From: Synechococcus sp. CS-1330
GTDB lineage: Bacteria; Cyanobacteriota; Cyanobacteriia; PCC-6307; Cyanobiaceae
NCBI GenBank assembly: GCA_025128025.1
Contig: JAHLYR010000046.1
Span: 1 to 64,000, forward strand
Direction: 5' to 3'
DNA length: 64,000 bases
The position numbers were made by a program, and so were the translations under genes. Numbering within the stretch: position 1 is the first letter of the stretch; each line of letters begins with the position of its first letter. Below, piece by piece: positions 20,770 through 29,869 of the stretch. The notes below the pieces were generated by a model, which saw only the letters and a list, made by a program, of their open reading frames with translations, made no database searches and had not been told where the DNA came from.

Positions 20770-22962
20770 GTGATGTTCAGTGGCGAACTCCCCATGCCCT
20801 CCCAACCACGCCTTCAAGCCCTCGAAAAGATTCTCAGCCGCCCCGCCGCCCCTACGGCTCCGATTCAAACCCTTGACGAGCTCTGGGCTAGCGACGTTTT
20901 CACCCTCGACAAGATGAAGGCGGCGCTGCCGAAGGAGATCTTCAAATCGGTGCAGCGCACCATTAAGGAGGGCAGCAAGCTCGACGTGTCGGTGGCCAAC
21001 GTGGTGGCCCAGGCGATGAAGGAATGGGCCACCGCCCGCGGTGCCCTTTATTACTCCCACGTTTTTTATCCGCTCACCAACTCCACCGCCGAGAAGCACG
21101 ACGGCTTCATCTCCCCCCAGGGCGACGGCACGGTCTTCACCGAATTCACCGGCAAGGTGCTGGTGCAGGGCGAGCCCGACGGCTCCTCCTTTCCCAATGG
21201 CGGTATCCGCTCCACCTTCGAAGCCCGTGGCTACACCGCCTGGGACATCACCAGCCCCGCCTGGCTGATGGAGACGCCCAACGGTGTCACCCTCTGCATC
21301 CCCACCGTCTTCGTCTCCTGGACCGGCGAAGCCCTCGACAAAAAAACCCCCCTGCTGCGCTCGATCGCAGCGGTAAACAAACAGGCCCACAAGCTGCTCA
21401 GCCTGCTGGGGGAAACCACCATCGCCCCGGTCAACTCCAGCTGCGGCGCCGAGCAGGAGTACTTCCTGATCGACAGCGCCTACGTGCCCCTGCGGCCAGA
21501 CCTGCTGCTGGCTGGCCGCACCCTGTTTGGTCGGCCCTCGGCAAAAGGCCAACAGTTTGACGACCACTACTTCGGCGCCATCCCGGAGCGGGTGCAGGTG
21601 TTTATGCAGGAGGTGGAGCGGCAGATGTACCGCCTGGGGATTCCGGCCAAAACACGCCACAACGAGGTGGCCCCATCCCAGTTTGAGATTGCGCCTTTCT
21701 TCGAGGCCGCCAACGTGGCCACCGACCACCAGCAGCTCACCATGACCCTTCTGCGCAGCACGGCGAAGAAGCATGGTCTGGCCTGCCTGCTGCACGAGAA
21801 GCCCTTCGCCGGCATCAACGGCTCTGGTAAGCACGTCAACTGGTCGATCGGCAACGCCACCCAGGGCAACCTGCTAGATCCGGGCAAGACGCCCCATGAA
21901 AACCTTCAGTTTCTGATGTTCTGCGGAGCGGTGATCCGCGGCGTGCACATGTATGGCCCCCTGCTGCGGGCCGTGATCGCCACCGCCAGCAACGACCACC
22001 GCCTCGGCGCCAACGAAGCGCCCCCGGCAATCATCTCGGTGTATCTGGGCAGCCAGCTGGAGGATGTGTTCAACCAGATCCGCGAGGGCCGTCTCTCGGG
22101 CTCATCCCTCGGCGGCGTGATGGACTTCGGCGTCGATACCCTGCCGGAATTCGACAAGGACGCCGGCGATCGCAACCGCACTTCGCCCTTCGCTTTCACT
22201 GGCAACCGCTTCGAGTTTCGAGCCGTCGGCTCCAACCAATCGGTCGCTGGCCCACTTGTGGCCCTGAACACGATCCTGGCCGATTCCCTCGCCTGGATCT
22301 CCAGCGAACTGGAGGCCAAACTGGGCAGTGGCTACGGCCTGGAGGAAGGGGCTCTGGCCGTGCTCAAGACCCTGATTGAACAGCATGGCGCCGTCGTGTT
22401 TGGCGGCAACGGCTATTCCAATGAGTGGCACCGCATGGCCGTGGAGGAGCGGGGCCTGGAAAACCTGCGCACCACCGCCGATGCCCTGCCGGTGTTGGAG
22501 CGCCAATCAATGCGCGAGCTGTTCGAGCGCACCGGCGTGCTCTCGGCCGTGGAGCTGCAGAGCCGCTTCGAGGTTTACGCCGAGCAGTACATCCTGGCGA
22601 TCGATGTGGAAGCCAAACTGGCCGTCCAGATCGCCCGAACCCAGGTGTATCCAGCGGCGATCCGCTACCTCGGGGAACTAGCTGAGTCCTTGCAACTGCA
22701 GAGTTCCCTAGGTATCCAGGTATCGCCGGAAACCTCCAAGGAGGTGGCTGGACTATGCCAGTCGTTGATGGACATCAGCGGCCAGCTGCAAGGCGCCATC
22801 GACCATCCCCCCCACGGCACCGAAGCCCACATGCGCTACTGCGCCGACACCCTGGTGCCGTTGATGGGCGACTTGCGCGTGGTGGTTGACGGCCTGGAGG
22901 CCCTGGTCGACGACAACCTCTGGCCCCTACCCACCTACCAGGAGATGCTGTTCGTGCGTTGA
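20770..22962 (+). CDS. glnN: glutamine synthetase type III
   Basis: A 730-residue GSIII enzyme, the large hexameric form that makes glutamine from glutamate, ammonia and ATP and that in cyanobacteria is typically raised under nitrogen starvation. Visible blocks include [20 protein letters not shown], the metal-binding [40 protein letters not shown], and [11 protein letters not shown]. The start is ambiguous among GTG 20770, ATG 20773 and ATG 20794. It is divergent from glgP across a region with a possible NtcA site. Confidence 0.96.
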   Translation: MMFSGELPMPSQPRLQALEKILSRPAAPTAPIQTLDELWASDVFTLDKMKAALPKEIFKSVQRTIKEGSKLDVSVANVVAQAMKEWATARGALYYSHVFYPLTNSTAEKHDGFISPQGDGTVFTEFTGKVLVQGEPDGSSFPNGGIRSTFEARGYTAWDITSPAWLMETPNGVTLCIPTVFVSWTGEALDKKTPLLRSIAAVNKQAHKLLSLLGETTIAPVNSSCGAEQEYFLIDSAYVPLRPDLLLAGRTLFGRPSAKGQQFDDHYFGAIPERVQVFMQEVERQMYRLGIPAKTRHNEVAPSQFEIAPFFEAANVATDHQQLTMTLLRSTAKKHGLACLLHEKPFAGINGSGKHVNWSIGNATQGNLLDPGKTPHENLQFLMFCGAVIRGVHMYGPLLRAVIATASNDHRLGANEAPPAIISVYLGSQLEDVFNQIREGRLSGSSLGGVMDFGVDTLPEFDKDAGDRNRTSPFAFTGNRFEFRAVGSNQSVAGPLVALNTILADSLAWISSELEAKLGSGYGLEEGALAVLKTLIEQHGAVVFGGNGYSNEWHRMAVEERGLENLRTTADALPVLERQSMRELFERTGVLSAVELQSRFEVYAEQYILAIDVEAKLAVQIARTQVYPAAIRYLGELAESLQLQSSLGIQVSPETSKEVAGLCQSLMDISGQLQGAIDHPPHGTEAHMRYCADTLVPLMGDLRVVVDGLEALVDDNLWPLPTYQEMLFVR

Positions 22963-22978
22963 GCCAGGCTGCGCCCGC

Positions 22979-23704
22979 TCACTGGGGAAAAACGCTGATG
23001 CGGGCGTGTTCTAGATAGCTGGGGTCGGCCATGGTGTCGACCTCAAAGCTGGTCCAGGTGGCGCTGGGTGCGGGGCTGCGCTCAAGCAAAGGCCACTCGA
23101 TACGCCGGCGCTGATAGGTGAGGCCCACACAAGTAAGCGCCTGGTCATCTGCCATCAGCGACCAGAGCACGTGTACCTCGCCGCGGTCATAGGCGATCGG
23201 AAGCTCCTGCCCCCCCTGCTCTGGCAACCATCCCGGAGCCAGGGTCAGGCCAGTCTGATTTTCCCAACACAAGTAGGAGCCGTTATCGGTGGGATAAAAC
23301 CAGCAGGTTTCATTGGCTGCCTCAGCCAGGGGAAAGCGATCAAGCAGCTCCACCTGCTGCACTTGCAGCCAGGAGCCTTCGGCGGGGCCCCTAACGGCGT
23401 AGACGCCGATCCACAGGGAGGGCACGTCAAACTGAGTCACCACGGCATCGCAGATCAGGGAGCGCTGCTCTGGCGCTGAGCCGAGGGGATCTTCACCGGC
23501 GATGGTGGCGCAGCCACCAGCTACCAACTCATCGAGGCTGCCCTGCCATTGATCTGGCATCCGAAACAGCCTCAGACCCCGGCCCCGATCGGGACCCTGG
23601 TGGCCTTGGGCCGCAACCAGAGCCTGCCAATCAACGCCCTCTTCGGGCAACTCCTGGCCCCTGGACAGCAGAAAGGCTAGGGAGTGGAGCATGGGTGCCT
23701 GCAC
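22979..23704 (-). CDS. conserved hypothetical protein
   Basis: A 241-residue soluble protein, rich in aromatic residues and predicted beta strands in its second half (for example VPSLWIGVYAV, SYLCWENQTGL, VHVLWSLM). The overall look is of a beta-barrel such as the lipocalin-like CpcS/CpeT lyases, but I do not see their defining motifs and do not assign it. It converges on glnN, with 16 bases between the stops. Confidence 0.7.
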   Translation of the reverse strand: MQAPMLHSLAFLLSRGQELPEEGVDWQALVAAQGHQGPDRGRGLRLFRMPDQWQGSLDELVAGGCATIAGEDPLGSAPEQRSLICDAVVTQFDVPSLWIGVYAVRGPAEGSWLQVQQVELLDRFPLAEAANETCWFYPTDNGSYLCWENQTGLTLAPGWLPEQGGQELPIAYDRGEVHVLWSLMADDQALTCVGLTYQRRRIEWPLLERSPAPSATWTSFEVDTMADPSYLEHARISVFPQ

Positions 23705-23773
23705 AGGTCAGGGGCGCAGTAAAAGCGGACACTAGAAGCCCTGACTGTCTAAAGCGGTGTTCATGGCTGCCGC

Positions 23774-23842
23774 TCAGAGCACCAATTCCACGATCACAAA
23801 GCCCACAAGGGCCGCCAGGGCCAGCAGGGATGGCACACGCAT
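23774..23842 (-). CDS. candidate 22-residue hydrophobic micropeptide
   Basis: The minus strand encodes a 22-residue peptide beginning MRVPSLLALAALVG and ending VIVELVL, a single transmembrane helix of the size of small photosystem or cytochrome b6f subunits. It does not match psbM, petN, petL, petG, psaM or psb30 as I know them. An AAAGAAG stretch lies just upstream of the ATG. It sits in a 270-base gap with no other convincing gene. Confidence 0.35.
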   Translation of the reverse strand: MRVPSLLALAALVGFVIVELVL

Positions 23843-23972
23843 CGACTTCTTTGCCGTTCAATTCTTAAGCAAATCCTAGGAGCGCTGGCTTGCCCTGGTT
23901 TGGGATCGGGGAGGTCTTCACATCTCTTGCCCCTGAGAGACTGGGAGCATCAGCAATCCCGCACCCCAGCCG

Positions 23973-24176
23973 ATGCCGAGCAGCGAGGGCAGCCACCGCA
24001 CAGCTTTCAGCCTGATGCTGCTGCTCGTGGTGGCCATCGGCCTACACGTTTACGCCGTACGGGTGAAAGAGGTAAAGCCGAGTCGCAGGCTGCCTACAAC
24101 CAGCCTTAGCCCCGATGGCCAGGGGCGCGTGGCAGGGTCCCAATCCAGCCGGATTCAGCGGCTGATCGAAGACTGA
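23973..24176 (+). CDS. small single-span membrane protein, hypothetical
   Basis: A 67-residue protein with one hydrophobic segment (FSLMLLLVVAIGLHVYAV, about residues 12-29) and a basic C-terminal tail ending in SSRIQRLIED. Probably an inner-membrane protein with a cytoplasmic tail, found in picocyanobacteria. It converges on the PilZ gene, with the stops nine bases apart. Confidence 0.6.
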   Translation: MPSSEGSHRTAFSLMLLLVVAIGLHVYAVRVKEVKPSRRLPTTSLSPDGQGRVAGSQSSRIQRLIED

Positions 24177-24184
24177 AGCCAACC

Positions 24185-24517
24185 TCAGCGCTCGAAGGCA
24201 AGGCCCACCAAAGAACGTTTGGCACCCTTGACTTGCCAGCAGCCCTTTACCGGCCTGTAGCCACAGCCACGGCCATGGGCCTGGGTTATTAAGACGCCAT
24301 GGCCGCCGGGTCGTATATCGAGCTTTGGATCAACCCATATCGCCACGCCACCGGCACTGAAATTGGCGATGTCCACAGGAATGGCGGGCAGCACCTTGCC
24401 CTCCCACTGCAACCAACCCTCCATGGGTTGCTCTACAGGCCAACGCTGACCCTCGCGGAGGTTGAAAAACCGGGCCCGAGGCCTATTTCGCAGGCGAAAT
24501 CTGATCACCGAACTCAT
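24185..24517 (-). CDS. PilZ domain protein
   Basis: A 110-residue protein with the PilZ beta-barrel signature DIANFSAGGVAIWV (the D/N-x-S-x-x-G motif) following a basic N-terminus FRLRNRPRARFF that could supply the arginines for cyclic-di-GMP binding. The ATG at 24517 follows a G-rich ribosome-binding site; the open frame extends to 24631 without further similarity. It probably acts as a second-messenger sensor in surface or motility control, which is inference. Confidence 0.7.
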   Translation of the reverse strand: MSSVIRFRLRNRPRARFFNLREGQRWPVEQPMEGWLQWEGKVLPAIPVDIANFSAGGVAIWVDPKLDIRPGGHGVLITQAHGRGCGYRPVKGCWQVKGAKRSLVGLAFER

Positions 24518-24749
24518 AAACCCCCCACAACGCAGGCCAGAGCAGACCGATCGCGCCAAGCGCGCCTCACCTCTTCTTAACGCTAGACCCATCTGACATT
24601 GGGTGGGCCGCAGTGCCCACAGCCTTGTCATAAGCTGCTCCAGAAGCGCAAGGCATCCAGATCGGGCCGCTAGCCAGCGATGAGCGTCGTCTAGGCCACC
24701 AATTGGCTAGCCGGCCATGGAGGACAGTGGATAAATCGCGGCAGAGCTG

Positions 24750-25154
24750 ATGCCCCAGACCATGCAAGCCAATTTGACCGGTCTGGTGGCGACCAAAGCG
24801 CCGCGGGCAGCCCATGGGGCGGCGCAAGAGACAAGCCAGCCCCAGCGGGGATTCGGTGGATCGGGCCAGAGCAAGGCGCGACGCAAAGGGGGCAAAAAGC
24901 GCAGCCCGGCGCTCAGCAAGGCCGACTGGGGCCCTCTGGGTAAGCATCCCGACCTTGATGCGATCGTGGCGCGTCAGCGGTTGCACCTGCCCCTGGCTGG
25001 GCGCATCGGCGCTGATGACGTCAATCGAGCCTGGAAGAGCGCCGCCGCTGAACACCACCCAGACCGCGGTGGAAGTCACGACACGATGCAACGGGTAAAT
25101 GGGGCGCGAGATTTGCTGCTAGGCCGCAGCACCGTGGTGGAAAGGTCAGATTGA
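24750..25154 (+). CDS. short J-domain protein
   Basis: A 134-residue protein. Residues about 65-125 look like a J domain, with the Hsp70-activating HPD motif in AAAEHHPDRGGSHDTMQRVNGARDLLL. The first 60 residues are basic and low in complexity (GGSGQSKARRKGGKKRSP), so it may bind nucleic acid or target the chaperone DnaK to a site. Helix I of the J domain is not clear. It is divergent from the PilZ gene and close to the hydrolase gene downstream. Confidence 0.7.
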   Translation: MPQTMQANLTGLVATKAPRAAHGAAQETSQPQRGFGGSGQSKARRKGGKKRSPALSKADWGPLGKHPDLDAIVARQRLHLPLAGRIGADDVNRAWKSAAAEHHPDRGGSHDTMQRVNGARDLLLGRSTVVERSD

Positions 25155-25198
25155 GTAAGTAATCGGATGGCGGTCCCATCACCGATGCAACCCCCCTG

Positions 25199-25774
25199 GT
25201 GCTGGTGCACGGGCTGCTCGACAGCCCCGCCGTTTTCAATGCGCTTAAGCGCTGCCTAGGCGAGCAGCGCCAACCGCTGTTAATCCCCGAGCTACCGCTG
25301 CGGTTTGGCCTAACCCCCGTCCCCGAGGCGGCCGAACTACTCGGTGGCCATATCGAAGCGGCCTTCGGGCTGGAGCAACCCATTGATCTGCTGGGCTTCT
25401 CGATCGGCGGCGTAATCGCCCGCACCTGGATCCAGCTGCTGGGCGGCCACCGCCGCACCAGGCGCTTCATCAGCGTGGGGAGTCCGCAGCAAGGCACCCT
25501 CACCGCCCAACCCTGGCCGGGCCGCCTGCTGGCGGGAATCGCCGACCTCAAATCGGGTAGCCCCCTGCTCACCGAGCTCAACGGCAACCTCGAAGCCCTG
25601 GCCGGGATCGACTGCTGCAGCTTTTATTCGGCCATCGACCTAGCCGTGCTGCCCGGCTGGCGGGCCGTGCTGCCTGTCGGCCGCACCCAGATGCTGCCGG
25701 TGTGGGCCCATCCCCAGCTGCTGCGCGCTCCCCAATCGGTGCAGCTACTGGCCCAGGAGCTGCTGCGGCCCTGA
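25199..25774 (+). CDS. alpha/beta hydrolase, lipase-like
   Basis: A 191-residue alpha/beta hydrolase similar to bacterial triacylglycerol lipases and cutinase-like esterases. It has LVLVHGLLDSPAVF at the N-terminus (oxyanion HG) and the nucleophile elbow GFSIGG. The catalytic Asp and His are less certain; a His lies in PVWAHPQLL. The GTG at 25199 is chosen, though the frame is open back to 25163. Its TGA overlaps the next gene's ATG, so the hydrolase and the CrtO-like acyltransferase are translationally coupled. Confidence 0.8.
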   Translation: MLVHGLLDSPAVFNALKRCLGEQRQPLLIPELPLRFGLTPVPEAAELLGGHIEAAFGLEQPIDLLGFSIGGVIARTWIQLLGGHRRTRRFISVGSPQQGTLTAQPWPGRLLAGIADLKSGSPLLTELNGNLEALAGIDCCSFYSAIDLAVLPGWRAVLPVGRTQMLPVWAHPQLLRAPQSVQLLAQELLRP

Positions 25775-26244
25775 TGACAAACCTTTCTCCGCTGATGGCA
25801 GCCACCTCCAGCGCCCTGGGCTGGCTGCTCTGGAGCCTGCTCGTGGGCTCCCTGGCCAACCGGCTGCCAGCCGCTTGGTTGGAGCGGGAGCACTGGTTTA
25901 TGCGGCGGCCATGGAGCGAAAGCCGGCAGGGATTCGAGAACCGGCTGGCGATCCGCAGCTGGAAGCCCTGGCTACCCGATGCCGGCCAAAGCCTCCCCCA
26001 CGGGATCGCCAAGGCCGCCCTGGTGGGCCGCGAGAGCATCAAGCTGGAGAGGCTGGTGCTGGAAACCCGCCGGGCCGAGCTGGTGCATCTGGCCCTGTGG
26101 CTGTTCTGGACCATCACGCCCCTCTGGCTACCGCCGGCGGGGGTGCTGATCAACCTCGCCTTTGCTACCGCCTTCAACCTGCCCTGCCTGTGGGTGCAGC
26201 GCTACAACCGCCTGCGACTGCAACGCCTGCTGGGCAAAAGCTGA
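25774..26244 (+). CDS. CrtO-like glycosyl carotenoid acyltransferase (PF18927-like)
   Basis: A 156-residue membrane protein similar to Staphylococcus CrtO, the glycosyl-4,4'-diaponeurosporenoate acyltransferase that finishes staphyloxanthin. Matching features are WFMRRPWSESRQGFENRLAIRSWKPWLP, RRAELVHLALW, and the terminal NLPCLWVQRYNRLRLQRL. Hydrophobic segments lie near residues 10-28 and 105-130. The ATG overlaps the hydrolase stop (TGATG); a longer ORF from 25702 is a shadow. Substrate is not proven. A CrtQ-like glycosyltransferase lies 9.7 kb away. Confidence 0.75.
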   Translation: MTNLSPLMAATSSALGWLLWSLLVGSLANRLPAAWLEREHWFMRRPWSESRQGFENRLAIRSWKPWLPDAGQSLPHGIAKAALVGRESIKLERLVLETRRAELVHLALWLFWTITPLWLPPAGVLINLAFATAFNLPCLWVQRYNRLRLQRLLGKS

Positions 26245-28425
26245 TCAGGGGCCCAGATCTTTTGCCTCGCAATTGATCTCCAGCAGCACCCCCCCATCTT
26301 CACTGTGTTGGCCAACCCGCAGGCGATGGCAACCCGCCTCCAGCCAAAAGTGGCTGGAAACTTCATCGAAATAGGCCAGTTGCCGCAGCGGAATCAGCAG
26401 CTGAAGCCGGCGGCGGTCGCCTGGCCCCAGCGCCGCCCGAGCGAAGCCCACCAGGCTGCGCCGAGGCCGCTCCAGCACTAAACCGGGCGGTTCGGCGTAC
26501 ACCTGCACCACAACCTCACTGGCCAGCAGGCCGGCATTTTGGGCAGTTACGGCCAGTCGAATTTGATCTGGCTGCAGCTCGGCCTCCGCCTGGCTGAGGC
26601 GCAGCTCTGCGTAGGAGAGCCCAAAGCCGAAGGGGAAGGCGGCCGGATTGCCGTCTCGCTGCAGGCGGCGGTAGCCGTGCCAGAGGTCGTAGCGCACTTG
26701 GGCAGCCCGGGGCTCGAAACCAGGCAGGTGCTCGGCGCTGGTGGGAATGGCGAAGGGCAGGCGCCCGGAGGGCGACACCGCACCGAACACCACATCGGCC
26801 AGGGCCTCGCCGCCCCGCTCGCCCGGGTACCAGAGCAGCAGGATTGCCGGCACAGCCTGGCGCCAGGCCTCCATCAGGATCGCGCCGCCGCCCATCAATA
26901 CCACCACCGTGCGGGGGTTTGCCGCCAGCACGGCCTCGATCAGGGCCACCTGCTCAGCGGGCAGCTCCAGGTTGGTGCGGTCGCCGGCGGCGAAATCGCC
27001 CCCCTGACGGGCCGAGCCGTAGCTGGTGATGGCGGCAATGGCCCGGGCCACCGGCGGCCAGCAGCGCCATAGCAGGGGATGGGGGGGCGGTATCTGGCGC
27101 AGGATCGGCGCGATGTCGCCGGGATGGATGTGCTCCCCCTCCAGGCGCCAGTCGAGGCCCAGTACCAGCAGGGCCGCCTCACAGCTGGCCGCCAGGGCAG
27201 TTGCCTCAGCCAGGCGCTCACCGCTGGCGTAACGCACAGTCCCCGGCGCAGCCGCTGCCTGGAGCCCCTGCAAGGGGGTAACCACCACGCCGGGTTCTGG
27301 CCGGGTGTCGGAGGAGCCGCGATCACCCAGGTTGGCGATGGCGGCCAGGCTGCCGATCACCGCCAGCGAGCGGGCCGGATCCAGGGGCAACAGGGGGGGG
27401 CCAGGGGGGAAGGCGTCGTTTTGAAGCAGCACGATCGACTTGGTGGCCGCCTCCCGGGCCAGGGCCCGGTGCTCGGCGCAGCCGCGCAGGCTGGTGGGAT
27501 AGGAACCCTGCGGCACGGCGAGCTGCGCCCGCAACTGGCGCAGCACGGCGTCATCCAAGCGCTGCTGCGGCAGCCGACCATCAGCAACGGCAGCAGCCAG
27601 GCAACCGGCAAAGATCATGCGGAAGGGCATCTCCAGGTCCTGACCGGCCCGCAGCGCCGCCACGCCATCGCGCACCCCGAAGATGAAATCGGTCACCACG
27701 AAGCCCCTGAATCCCCAGCGCTGCTTGAGGATTTCGTTGAGCAGCGCGGGGTGCTGGCCGCACCACTCGCCATTCACCTGGTTGTAGGCGCTCATAACCG
27801 AGCCCGCCCCGGCCTCTACGCAGGCTCGGAAGTGAGGCAGGTAAAGCTCGTGCAGCACCCGCTGACTCACCTGCACGTCCACCAGGAAGCGGGAGCTATC
27901 GATCGAATTGAGGGCGAAATGCTTGACGCAAGCCACGGCGTGGCGCTGGATGCCGCGGGTCATGGCCGCCCCCAGGGCCCCAAGCAGCACCGGATCTTCG
28001 CCGTAGGTCTCCTGGGCCCGGCCCCAGCCGGGGTGGCGCAAGAGGTTTACGCAAACCGCCGCCAGCCAGTTGGCCTCGAAGCTGCGGGCCTCGCGGGCCA
28101 TAGCCTCACCTATCCGCTCCTCCAGATCCACGTCCCAGCAGGCACCGCGGGCAATCGGCGGAGGGAAGGTAGTAGCTCCGCCCTGGAGCACCACCCCCCG
28201 CGGGCCATCAACAAACTGCAACCCAGCTAGCCCCAGGCGCGGCAATACCCCCGCTGGCCAGGGGTGCAGGTGGGAGGCATCGCGGCTGGCGATATCGACC
28301 ATGCCTGGCCAAAAGTCGGTATCGCCCTCCAGCAGGGCCAGCTTCTCGGCAAGGCTGAGCTGGGCCAGCAGCTCTTGGGCCCGGCGCTCAATCGACTGCT
28401 GGTGAGTCTCTGGTGGCGCCGGCAT
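26245..28425 (-). CDS. glycoside hydrolase family 3 (beta-glucosidase-like)
   Basis: A 726-residue GH3 enzyme. The N-terminal barrel has VDGPRGV, WGRAQETYGEDP, CVKHFALNS, and the catalytic Asp in GFVVTDF (about residue 246). The second domain carries LGLDWRLEGEH, the GGAILME region and GERGGEALADVVFG, with a fibronectin-III-like C-terminus. No signal peptide is seen, so it is probably cytoplasmic, hydrolysing beta-glucosides or beta-xylosides. It converges on the acyltransferase gene, with the stops directly abutting. Confidence 0.93.
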   Translation of the reverse strand: MPAPPETHQQSIERRAQELLAQLSLAEKLALLEGDTDFWPGMVDIASRDASHLHPWPAGVLPRLGLAGLQFVDGPRGVVLQGGATTFPPPIARGACWDVDLEERIGEAMAREARSFEANWLAAVCVNLLRHPGWGRAQETYGEDPVLLGALGAAMTRGIQRHAVACVKHFALNSIDSSRFLVDVQVSQRVLHELYLPHFRACVEAGAGSVMSAYNQVNGEWCGQHPALLNEILKQRWGFRGFVVTDFIFGVRDGVAALRAGQDLEMPFRMIFAGCLAAAVADGRLPQQRLDDAVLRQLRAQLAVPQGSYPTSLRGCAEHRALAREAATKSIVLLQNDAFPPGPPLLPLDPARSLAVIGSLAAIANLGDRGSSDTRPEPGVVVTPLQGLQAAAAPGTVRYASGERLAEATALAASCEAALLVLGLDWRLEGEHIHPGDIAPILRQIPPPHPLLWRCWPPVARAIAAITSYGSARQGGDFAAGDRTNLELPAEQVALIEAVLAANPRTVVVLMGGGAILMEAWRQAVPAILLLWYPGERGGEALADVVFGAVSPSGRLPFAIPTSAEHLPGFEPRAAQVRYDLWHGYRRLQRDGNPAAFPFGFGLSYAELRLSQAEAELQPDQIRLAVTAQNAGLLASEVVVQVYAEPPGLVLERPRRSLVGFARAALGPGDRRRLQLLIPLRQLAYFDEVSSHFWLEAGCHRLRVGQHSEDGGVLLEINCEAKDLGP

Positions 28426-28454
28426 GGCCTCTTCCCCAGCGGCATAAAAGCTAG

Positions 28455-28482
28455 GAAGCCCGGAGCGGGAGCCCCGGGCTTC
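28455..28482. repeat. hairpin ahead of the GH3 gene
   Basis: Nine-base inverted repeat GAAGCCCGG / CCGGGCTTC (28455-28463 with 28474-28482), 29 bases upstream of the GH3 ATG. On the minus strand it is followed by CTTTTATG, so it could act as an attenuator-like hairpin in the GH3 leader or as a terminator for upstream transcription. Confidence 0.5.
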
Positions 28483-28499
28483 TGTTGACCCAGCTGTGG

Positions 28500-28942
28500 T
28501 GCCTGCCCGGAGGGGTGGGGCGCGGCTGGGCGCAAGTTAGTTAGCAATCAGATCGTGAGATCTGGGTGACTTCAGTTATACTGAGGAGCTGCTGACGCAA
28601 GCACCTGGGGCCAGGTGACTAGTGGGACGTCTCGATTAATCCGGGGCACCTAGGGCGGCGCGGTGGAGGCTTTTAAGCCAAGAGACGTCAGAGATCCGTC
28701 GAGAGTGTTGGAGCAGGGGCCGGATCGTCAGCGCGCTCCTGGCAAATGCTCAGGGGGGGTGTCTTCCATCAGTGGAGCCTCCGAATCCCGATGTCCACAC
28801 GATCTCTCCGCCAAGCCAAAAGGGCAACCATCCACAGCACCGCCGCAATGGCTCTTCACCCGCGGAAATCAGACTTCATGAAGGCCGCTTCACATCTGAG
28901 GCTGGATAGGGCCCAGGATTTCGATCAACTACTTCGGCAACC
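28500..28942 (+). ncRNA. candidate structured non-coding RNA or long leader
   Basis: About 440 bases without a convincing gene but rich in pairing. A TATACT -10-like box is near 28576. GACGTCTC at 28626-28633 pairs exactly with GAGACGTC at 28682-28689 and encloses a GGCTT-TT-AAGCC hairpin (28668-28679), and GGAGC/GCTCC pairs follow. It could be a free small RNA or the 5' leader of the cupin gene at 28943. I could not match it to 6S RNA, tmRNA, SRP RNA or RNase P. ORFs across it have unlikely composition. Confidence 0.35.
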
Positions 28943-29869
28943 ATGAAGAGGAAATCCAGGCTGGGGCTGCTGGCCCTGGCGTTCTTGGCGGCTTGGGCTA
29001 CTGGCATGGGGATGGGAAATACCCGCGCCGATGAGGGCCCCAGCGCTGCTGCCCAAGGCGTGAAGGTGGAAACCCTGAGCCGCAGCGATCGCTCCTGGAA
29101 TGGGGACCTATTGCCCAAGCTCAACGATGTCCAAGCCGAAGTAACCGTGCTGCGCATCACTGTGCCTGCCGGGGTAACCCTGCCTCGCCATTTCCATCCA
29201 GTGATCAATGCCGGCGTGTTGCTGCAGGGAAGGTTGCGAGTCGAAAGCGACGATGGCGCTAGCCAATCCCTGCAACCAGGCCAGGCAATAATCGAAACGG
29301 TAAACAAAGTGCACCGAGGCGTCAGCCTGGGTCCTGAGCCAGCGGTGGTCGTGGTGGTTTACGTAGCGCCAAAGGGCAGCCCCATCACGGTGCCAGCGGC
29401 CTCTGCCCCCAACGGGAAGCCCAACAAGGCGGCGGACGAGATTGTCACCGTGCGGCCGCTGACAACCAGCAGCAGCAAGCAAAGGCTCAAGCAGTTTGTG
29501 GGCATTTCCGGCGCCAACAGCGGCGCCCGCGGCCTGTCGATGAACAGGGTGGTGATTCCCCCTGGTGGGCAGGCCGCAGCGCACCAGCATGTGGGATCGG
29601 AATCGGCGATATTTTTGCTGGCTGGCCGCGTTAAAACCTTCTACGGGCCGTGCCTGGAGAGGTCGGTGATCAACCAAACAGGCGACTTCATATTCATCCC
29701 AGCGGGCGTTATCCACATGCCGGTGAACCTCAGCGCCAATGAGGAGGCCATTGCAATCGTGGCCCGCAACGATGCCAACGAGCAAGAACACGTGGAGCTG
29801 CACGCCCCTCCAGGCAAGGCCGAGGGTGCACCGGGTGCACCAACATGTGCAGCACCAGGCCACAAATAG
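28943..29869 (+). CDS. exported protein with two cupin domains
   Basis: A 308-residue protein. The N-terminus MKRKSRLGLLALAFLAAWATG is a signal peptide, with cleavage probably near ADEG. Two cupin barrels follow: the first with RITVPAGVTLPRHFHPVINAGVLLQGRL (His-x-His metal ligands), the second with NRVVIPPGGQAAAHQHVGSESAIFLLAGRV. It is therefore probably a periplasmic metal-dependent or sugar-binding cupin; the reaction is unknown. The C-terminal 25 residues are Pro/Gly/Ala-rich. The composition is GC-rich, and the AT-rich tract begins just after it. Confidence 0.8.
   Translation: MKRKSRLGLLALAFLAAWATGMGMGNTRADEGPSAAAQGVKVETLSRSDRSWNGDLLPKLNDVQAEVTVLRITVPAGVTLPRHFHPVINAGVLLQGRLRVESDDGASQSLQPGQAIIETVNKVHRGVSLGPEPAVVVVVYVAPKGSPITVPAASAPNGKPNKAADEIVTVRPLTTSSSKQRLKQFVGISGANSGARGLSMNRVVIPPGGQAAAHQHVGSESAIFLLAGRVKTFYGPCLERSVINQTGDFIFIPAGVIHMPVNLSANEEAIAIVARNDANEQEHVELHAPPGKAEGAPGAPTCAAPGHK

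Noticed and set aside
22979-23704. CpcT/CpeT or CpcS chromophore lyase
   Set aside because: General beta-barrel look only; the defining family motifs were not found.
28663-28946. Two overlapping plus-strand ORFs (72 and 66 residues) ahead of the cupin gene
   Set aside because: Composition is not protein-like, there is no ribosome-binding site or family match, and the region shows RNA-like pairing.
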